A DNA stretch of 64,000 bases from Anas platyrhynchos (lineage: Eukaryota; Chordata; Aves; Anseriformes; Anatidae): the NCBI RefSeq assembly GCF_047663525.1, contig NC_092594.1, forward strand, positions 38,320,001 through 38,384,000, in the 5' to 3' direction. The translations under genes were made by a program, and so were the position numbers. Below are positions 55,838 through 64,000 of the stretch, piece by piece. Position 1 is the stretch's first letter. Each line of letters begins with the position of its first letter. The notes under the pieces were generated by a model. That model worked only from the letters and a program-made list of their open reading frames with translations, was not told where the DNA came from and did not search any database.

Positions 55838-58800
55838 GGTAAGAAGTACAATTTTTCAAGGTGGCACAAAGAAAGGAAGGCCCGTGGGGCTGCTCCTGCT
55901 CGGTGGGAGGACTGGGAGGGGATGAGAATAATGATGACTGTTTCTGGCAGACTCAGCTTCCCTCTGCAGTGGCCTCTATCTCAGCTCCCCCCAGCCCTGC
56001 ACCATCAGCAGCTGTAGTAAATTTGGTTTTACAAGTTCTGGCATAGGCAGGGCAGATAGCAGTGGGGCACAGCAGCTGTGCCATCTTTGCAAATCTTCTG
56101 CTCTGTTGGGGCCAGGCACCAGCCCCCAGCAGCATCAGCAATGCAAGGTGTGCCTGACGGAGAGATCAAAACCCCACCGCAGTAAACAAACCCATAAAAC
56201 ACAGCGGAGACTTTGCGAGCAGTATCAGTAATTCAGAGTGAAATGAGCTAGCTGTTACGTGTATCTCTGCTGGATTTAAGACACTACCTCACTCACGCTT
56301 CTGTTTTAAAACCAATCTTTATGTGCGTCCTTCTTTCCCCACTGTGGCTTCTCCTCAAAAGCAAGTTCTTGGTTTTGCAGCATGGGAATGATATAGCGTG
56401 CATCACTTCTTTCCTTCTCCTTTTCTTCCTCTTCATTGTTCTCCCTGATTTCTTTCCCCTTCCCACCAGCACTGAAGATCAGCAGGGCTGCTGCTTCTGC
56501 CCGGAGCACTGCAGTGACCCCAAGCTGGGGCTGGGCAAAAGTCAGCTGCTGTGGATACCCAGGCCCAGCTGGTGAAGCAGAGGCATCAGGCAACCTGCAG
56601 GACTTTTCGTTGCCCCCTGTGTTTTATAACTTCCTTTTTACTGCAGCTAGGTGTTGGTTTTGATCTCCTCTGCTGAGCTGGAATTATCTGTGTGCAGCAA
56701 ACTAAGCATCTGCTTTCTCTGCCGTGCCCCTGTGGTAAGGCAGGGCGCTCGGCGGTAACAGCAGCCGTGACAGGACTGCTGCTGGGACCATCAGGGGCAG
56801 CGGGGACGAACGGCAGCCTCTGAACCTGCTGGTGGCCCTGCGGGCAGTAGGAAAGCCAGGAGAGAGGCTGAGCACAGCATTTGTAAAGTGCCATAAAGAT
56901 TTCGGAAGCATGCTTTGTTGGTGCTCTGGTGCTAGTTTCTCGTGCATGTCTGTTTAAATGTTGATTTTAGACAAAATGTTGATTTTACATGAAATAAATC
57001 TGCTTGATGTTTGGTGAAATGAAAAGATAACGTCAGGTTTTGTGGATGTACAATCCCTTATCTTGTCAGGGCTTCATTCCTTCCATTCTTCTACTTGAAT
57101 ATAAACCTCTCCTAATGTTGACCCCAATGATATTGTTAAAGAAAGAACATACGGAACATCGTTAGCGCAGGAATAGCAATCTAGAAACACTTTGCTATTA
57201 ATATTAACTCTTATAAAAGACAAAAGAAAAATATCTCTGAAGAGAGGTCAGAGAATTGTGCCTAACAATGTGTCTATGCCAAGTGTAGCTGTCAGGTGAA
57301 TGTTACCCTGCTATATGGCGATGTGCACAAAGAGCCTTTTTGCAAGAGAACACTCATGTTGTGTTAAATATGTGCAAAAAACTAAAACGGGTATGGAGTT
57401 GGGTGATCTTTGAATTTCCAGAAGTACTGAGATTGAGCTCAGCTGATTGGGGTTAGTTTCAAGCACTATTTCAAAGTCTTGCAGAAATGTTTTATCTATA
57501 ATTAACAACTAGCACTTGCAACCATCTGAGAGGAAGGTTGCAGCTTTAGTGAAAAACTACTTTATTTTTTATAGGATTCAGAGACGTTGCATACAAAAAT
57601 AACTTAGCAATATTATTTTGGCTACTAGCGCTGAGATTATCAAGTGTTAATGCTGTATGCATCTGAAACTCTAGTTGTAAATAAGGTCTTTGTAAGCATG
57701 GATGTGAAATGTCCTGTGTTCAAGCAATTAGTACAGATAGTTTGAGGCCTGAGGTATTTCTGAACCAACCCAAAATTAGAGCCCTTTTGCTTTGCCTTTC
57801 ATATATTATTTATTGTCCTGTCAGAAGTTCTTTATGTACTGCATCATGATATATTAATTAACTCTCTGCTTTTTTCCCTAGTCATTTGGCTGAGGACTTA
57901 ATTAAGCACAGGGATGTTAAGCGCAGCTTAGAGAAGGGAGCTAGCTGAGCGTGCTCCTTGCTGCCTGGGCTGCGTGGGATGAGCGTGGAAGCTGCCGGTT
58001 GCTCCAGCACTGAACCACGGGCAGAGGTACGCTCCAGAGGCGTAATGAAACCCTTCAGAGACACAGACACCAGCAGCTACGGAGGAAATGCTCCCTTCCA
58101 CACCGGGCTGGTGTCTCCGTCTGCTTGGGGACCGTGGGTCCCTCCTGGGAGAAGCTGGCTCTGTGCTTCCAGCCCCTGATGTTCACACACGTCTGGGTTC
58201 AGTGCGTGCCCCTAGGGTGGCTCAGCTGAGACGAGAATAAAGTCACGGCTAGGTGCAGTCATTTATCTGTCTTGCTCTTTGCAGAGGAGGCTGCAAGTCC
58301 TAATGCTGCTGATTGCAAGCCAGGCGTTTCAAACTGATGTACAGACCCATGAAGCTGATTTTTCTTCTCTGCAGTGTAATCTTTTCCTTTGCAACATTTC
58401 AATGTGAGATGTGTTTTAGTGCTGATATATCTCTTAAATGTCCCTTGGATTTCTCAGATCCACAAACCAAGTATTGCAGAAGTATTTAGATGCCTGGAGG
58501 AGTTTTAAATTTCCCAACCATCTGGGTTCAGAGAACTGGATTTTTGAAGCATTCTTCTTTTTGTTGCATATAGTGCTGCTAGGCTTGACACAAAGACCCC
58601 CAAAAGTGTTTTGGTATCTAACTTCTCTGTAAGTATCTATTATTATTATTTAATGAATTTAAGATTAAAAAGCTGGTCCATATTATGAAGTTTCATTAAC
58701 AGACTTTGCTTCATGGAACAATACCTTTGCATCTGTCTTCCACTGGAGACCTGTTGTTCTTTAGTTAATTTAACCTGGTAAAACTCAGTTTTGGCATAAA

Positions 58801-61800
58801 TTATCTCTCAGGTAGAATGGGAATGTGGTCTGAGTGTTTCCTGTGGTGAGAAGCTGGTGCTCTGGAACAATCCCCCAGCCCTTTGGCATTACAGCAGTTG
58901 CCCTGGGCTGCATTTTATAATGCTGCTCTGTAGGAACTGTGCTTAGAAATGTAAAGTTTCCCAGTTCTGTTAGCAAATACACAGAGCATCAGCAAAGATG
59001 CACACGCTCTAGTAAAACTGTTGTCAGCAGGTGGGTGCTGATCAAAATGCAATCTGTAAAACTTTTCGAGCAAGAGGCAGTGGTGTAAAGCACTTAGAGC
59101 TCACACTACTGAGTAGATGAATGTATCTGAAACGTTGGCTTCTGAATTGTAATGATTTTTTTTTTTTTTAAATGAGTTATGTGACCATCCTCTGTACTTC
59201 TGAAAATCTGAGTTTGGTGGTTACTCAATATATAAATGCACTTGAGAATATTTTCCTAAATAATGTGGTAGTTAAAAATGCTGAGCTGCCTACACTGATA
59301 CACTTACTATTTCTGTGGGGAAACTGCGGGATTCTTTTTAGGTAATTACAGCACAGGCTTGGCGAGAACAAGCCCCGCTGATCCTGCCTGATATGTGACT
59401 GCACACCTAACAGACTGAGCGGTGGCTCTTCGGTTCAATTTCTTACAGTGAGATGTGGATGGCCTGAGGTTATTGGAAATCCTGCTATTACTTGTGGAGA
59501 GCGACGGTTTCTGCACCAGCAAAATGCGGGATGAAGCCTTGGAGCAGACAAATAGGCAGAGGGAGCAGGAGAGATCTAAGCCTGGAAGCAGGCTGCCTCT
59601 GCTGCACTCTGTAAAATCGATTGCTTTTCTTGTGTTAAATCATTCCCTTTCATACCATCAGCTGTACTGTGCGGGCTGCTGTATTACTGTGGGGATTGCA
59701 GCAGGTTGCTAGTAAAATAATTCCGCTTAAGTATGTTCTAAGAATAAATTACAGCATTATCTCTGTCCTGTCGGCGTTGCACAGCAATAATAATCTGTTG
59801 CTACAGATTGCCAGCAGAATTACAAAAGGAAGGTGGATGTTTCTGGCTATTGTGATGGACTTCTGTCTCCAAACAGCTATTTTCTTTCTGAAAGGTATTT
59901 CTCAAATTGTTTTGGTTACAGCTACAATAAAAATAATTTAAAACCCCCCAAAACACATTTGGATGTTTTATGGAAATGTCAATGCCTTTTGCTGTTCTTG
60001 CTTATGCTGATCTGTAAGTTCTGTGAAAATAACTTGATGAAATGAAAAACTGGCAGCGCCTCAAATCAGCTAACATTCAGTAGGGCTGGACATCCTTCGA
60101 CTTCAGCAGCTATCTGGTGAAAATAGAGCAAAATCAGCTATATTTTTTAAAAAATTATTTTTTTCTGGAAGGAAATATGGGTGAGTAGAAGATCACTGAT
60201 CATTACAAAGTGGAGAAGGGAAGGAAACAAACGCGGAGCCCTGCACCTGCCGTGGGCTGGCCCCATATGTCAGTGGGGCTGGTGGAGGGGCAGCAGCCCT
60301 ACAGGAAGGGAGCCAGGGCTCCTGGTGGAGCTTTAGTTTAAACATAGATCAGAATTGATGAAATAGTTTTTTTACTCTGATTTTTTTTTTAAAGAGAAAG
60401 CTGTCAGTAAAACAGCATACAATTAAAACTTCAGCGTAGTTTATATGTCCCCGAGTCTGAAATAATCCATTGGCACGTGCTGCCCTAATGGCTTTGTGCA
60501 AATCCCGTGACTCCTGTGTTGTGACAGCCCCTCTTGAGATGATTTCTGGAAGAGAAGGTGCAAATTGTATCTTCCTTTTGGGTGTAACGCAAAAGAAAGC
60601 TTGATCTGGTAACTCATTATATTTACTTGGTATACTAAGAATTTTGATCCATGGTGTTTTTCTGGAAGAAAGCAGAATTTCCCTTCACCATGTCTGTCTG
60701 TTCATGCAACTTTTATTGAACTCAATTGCCTGCTCCTGTACTTTAAAAGAGAAGTGATTTTCTGACTCAGCTACAGACCTTTAAATAGCAGTTACTTCAG
60801 ATAGAGGCCTTGTTCCTTCTGCTTCCCTTACCCACCAAACTAATTAAAAAAAAAATCACAACACAACTTTGTGCAGTTTTAGTGAAGTTGGTCTGAAAAA
60901 CAATCCTTTTATGCAGTTGCTTATAATTTGTTGCTTTTCATTTGTGAGCTGCATCACAGCTGTGCCCAGCTCTCTCACGAATTAGTTCATCAGATCTATT
61001 ATTCTACAAATGTGTAGCAGCTGTTACTCAAACCCAGCCTGATTGCACATGCCCTCTGCAGTTTTACTCAATTGGTTTACTCCAAACATTTTGTTACTAA
61101 ATCATTCATTTGCTTGTAACCATCCATACAAAGTGTACATTAAAATGCTTCGCAGTGCAGCAATTTGGAAGCCGCTTGCTCAAAAGATCAAAGGATGGGA
61201 TCCTATATGGGGCACGGTCTTCTTCTCATGCTTATTCACATCCCCCTGGCTGTTAGGAAGAGGCAGGTACTCCTTTCAAAAGGGGAACACGATCAGATTA
61301 GAGATAGCAAATTGGCAATTTTTCATCTCAATGGTATTTGGAAGCAGTAGGGAAATAATGGGCGTGAATATTTTACATGTTTTCAGGCGCTCATCTCAGT
61401 GGTTCCTGGTGCTCACTTGCTCTCTGTGAGTCCCCAAATTGCAGATGTTCCTTCATGGGAAGGGGGCAGCTGCCAGGCATGTCTGCAGCAGTAGGGGAAG
61501 GGAAAAGCTGGCAGGAACCAAAGGAACCAAACGTCTTCATACTAGGAAATAACAAAACATTTACAAAAAGGCTTTTTTTTCCATTATTTTCCCCGATCTT
61601 CTGTAGTCTCTGAAGGGCTCCCCAGCAAAGTGGGTGGCTTTTGCATGCGTGTAGTCATAAGGTGGTCGCTGCTGGTGTTCATCGTGCTGCTTCCACCATC
61701 TGAGGCTGCGCTATTTTAATTCAAAATGTGGAATAGTTGTCTCAGGCTATTGGTGACTCGGAACATCCAAAATCTGTGGAGATGGTCAGAGTCTAATTAG

Positions 61801-64000
61801 AAGTCTAATGAGGGCTGGGCATGATTGTGCTGCATCTGCTAGAAAGTCAGAGCAGACCCATAAATCCATGACTCTGGGATTTGGAAGTGCGATGTCCTGC
61901 CCCGCAGTGGGCAATGATACCACAAGTCCAGCCACCCAAATGAAACCTTGCTTTCTAAAACCCAACCCAGGAGCCTGCTCTAGGATCTCTGTCTACCTAA
62001 AACCAAGATGGAGCAAGACTTTGCTTTTCTGGATCCAGCTCCTGTCTTCCTGCATCGTTTTCTTGTGAGGTGGATGGTTCTTGCCACATGGTGGTGGTGT
62101 TGCTTTTTTTCTAATCACAAAAGGTGTTTCTAAGGCCAGCTGGGCCAATGGAAGCTGCTTTTTCTGTTAAATGCAACTTAATGATAACATGTTGATTTAA
62201 TAAATGTTCATGCAATTTTAATGTTACTTCTGCAGCTGGAGTGTAACCGTGGTATTACCGTTATACAACAGATCTGTCGTGTGGTAGCAGGGCTGTTCTT
62301 GCCAGCTTCCCAGGCCTTTGCATTGAATATTTTTCATGGCATTTGGTGGTCCATCACTGCTGTGTCCTATCCGGGGAAAAAGATGAGATCTTTTCTTTTT
62401 TCGAAGAACTTTCAAGCACTTGTCTTTGAGTCATTAGGCATTACTTTATTTATATATTTTTTTTTTGTAAAAGCTGATCAAGGCATTGTGTTATGAGGAA
62501 TGTATCAGTTCAAATTTGCATTAGCAGAGGGTGAAATCTGCAGAGATCTTGCTTATCAGCCTGGTAACCACTTTGTTTGGGAAGAATGATTCATGCACTG
62601 ATGCTCTCAGCAGACCGAGGCAGTAGTGGATGCTGTGTGTGGTCCCTGAGCCCCTGGCATAGGCTGATACGGTCCAGGTCCCCTTGACCAAATGTTTTAT
62701 AGGATCTGTAAAGATATGAAAGCTTTCCTCAAAGACTGGGAAGTAGCTTGGGAAGACCAGGGGGGAAAAAGAGGCAATTGAAGAGTCGCTATATCCAGCA
62801 GTCCTTAGCTGTACATGTCTGTGGGCTGGGATTTGGTGCAGGAACCCAAGTAGGAATTCAAATAAACTTGAGCCTAGGCAGTGAAGAAACTATACAAATG
62901 GAGTGGCCCTTGTTGTCCAGCCCTTTTTAGTCTTATTCTGAACTCTTCTTTTGTGCTGCAGCTCAGCGGGGTAGGCAGGTGACACTTCTATTTGGCCTTC
63001 TAGCAGATGCTGTAAAATTGACTTTGAAATCATCCTCTGGTTTTGCCCTGATTGGAAGCAGGGCACTTCCTTGGACAAGAGGAGGAGGCAGTGCAAGCAG
63101 TAGCCCCAGCAAGACCTTTACATTGCTCCTGTCCCCTCTCTGGTTACTGAGCCTCCCAGCAAGGGCAAGAGGCAGCTGGGCAGGACTGGAGCAGGAGGAG
63201 GGAGTCCCAGAGCATCTGTGCAGCGAGCTGCATGCACTGACAGACCTGGCACGAAACAGTTTCAATTCTGTAGCATCCAGCTCTGTCTGCTTCCTCCGAG
63301 ATGTTGAGGCTCTTGTTAATATTCTCCCTAATCTGTGGGTAATGTGTATGCAGAAAACCTCTAGAAGGTACAACTCCTTTATGCAAGCATTTTTCTTAGA
63401 GGGCTAATGCAGGAGAAAATGAAAATTTCTGACTAGAAAGGAAGCCACTTGAAAATCACCATGATTTGATTAGAAAAAACACTCGAAGAAAAATCCTGGA
63501 GGGAAGACAGAAGGAGCAAATTGCCCATGTGAAACAAGGCAGGAGGAACTGAGGAAGTAAGAGGCTTGACAAGCATTCACCCAATTAAGATACGAGTTAC
63601 TACTGCATCTGGTGAGGCAGGGCTGCTGTTGAGGTTTTTTTGCCTCCTCTCCATTGCCCCATCACCCCAAGGAAGCCATTTACTCGTGTTTTAATTACAT
63701 ATGTAACGATTCTGATCTTCACAGCATACCTGCTCGTTCTTGTAAAGATAAAGCACTGTGCAGTTGATGATATTGCTTGTCATGGGTATTTCAATTTCCT
63801 CTGTTGCATTAATATGAAAGTTGAATTTGGTATAATTAAAAAAGGCGTGCTGGTAACAGTTTGGAGTCAGGGATAGTGCAATCCTCTCCGTGCAGGCTCT
63901 GGCAGTAAGTACACTGACAGCATTTCTCTAGGAGCATTGAGTCAACGCACCTCTTAATTGCCCCAGACTCAGTAACACTGCAGTGTAAGGTACTGTGAGT

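Larger units (their letters stand above)
52576..64000. other. Gene-poor intergenic stretch upstream of DEPDC1
   Basis: I recognise no exon of any gene. Frames are short, often overlap on both strands and match no known family. Contents I can name are a 20-bp tandem repeat, a CR1 remnant, an A21 run and two possible regulatory stretches. In human the next gene on this side, LRRC7, is several hundred kb away, so a gene desert here is expected. Confidence 0.6.

Noticed and set aside
62963-63407. Overlapping frames of about 140 codons on both strands
   Set aside because: The region is locally GC-richer, the frames overlap each other on opposite strands, neither translation resembles a known protein, and no splice context is evident. 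Chance open frames are the better reading.

Overview
The window looks like nuclear DNA from a bird. It holds three vertebrate genes with many GT-AG introns, CpG-island promoters and 5'-truncated CR1 LINEs in the arrangement typical of bird genomes. RPE65 and DEPDC1 are neighbours, as on human 1p31, but RPE65 is packed into about 5.6 kb. The type of CR1 near 15.1 kb would suit a waterfowl or another non-galliform bird, but that is a weak inference. All family comparisons come from general knowledge of the families; no database was searched.

Layout. 1-16.6 kb is gene-poor, with simple repeats, one CR1 copy (minus strand), one CR1 tail (plus strand), and a homeodomain-site-rich stretch at 15.8-16.25 kb. 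A CpG island at 16.65-17.03 kb leads into a plus-strand gene of 12 coding exons (17208-29529). This gene encodes a 610-residue relative of MCCC2, the carboxyltransferase subunit of methylcrotonoyl-CoA carboxylase. RPE65 follows on the minus strand (36019-30426). Its 14 exons have the exon lengths known for the human gene and encode 533 residues with all four iron-binding histidines. The two genes meet tail to tail, with poly(A) signals about 100 bp apart. After 5.5 kb of intergenic DNA comes DEPDC1, also on the minus strand (52454-41534), with 12 exons and 812 residues. Its short GC-rich promoter carries a CCAAT box and a CDE/CHR-type cell-cycle element. From 52.6 kb to the end I see no gene, only a CR1 remnant, simple repeats and possible regulatory stretches.

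Main point of interest. The MCCC2-like gene keeps the N-terminal, CoA-binding half of the carboxyltransferase almost intact, including the AGGAY oxyanion motif and the [14 protein letters not shown] segment. In the C-terminal, carboxybiotin-facing half it has lost two hallmark motifs, TGFMVG and MGGEQAA. The reading frame, splice sites and the residues around those motifs are otherwise preserved. This is what a pseudoenzyme or a repurposed CoA-binding protein would look like, rather than a decaying pseudogene. I know of no equivalent at the mammalian RPE65 locus.

How the genes relate. The three genes share no obvious pathway: one is mitochondrial carboxylase-like, one a visual-cycle enzyme, one a mitotic regulator. 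Their adjacency is best read as conserved synteny, with possible transcriptional interference where the first two converge.
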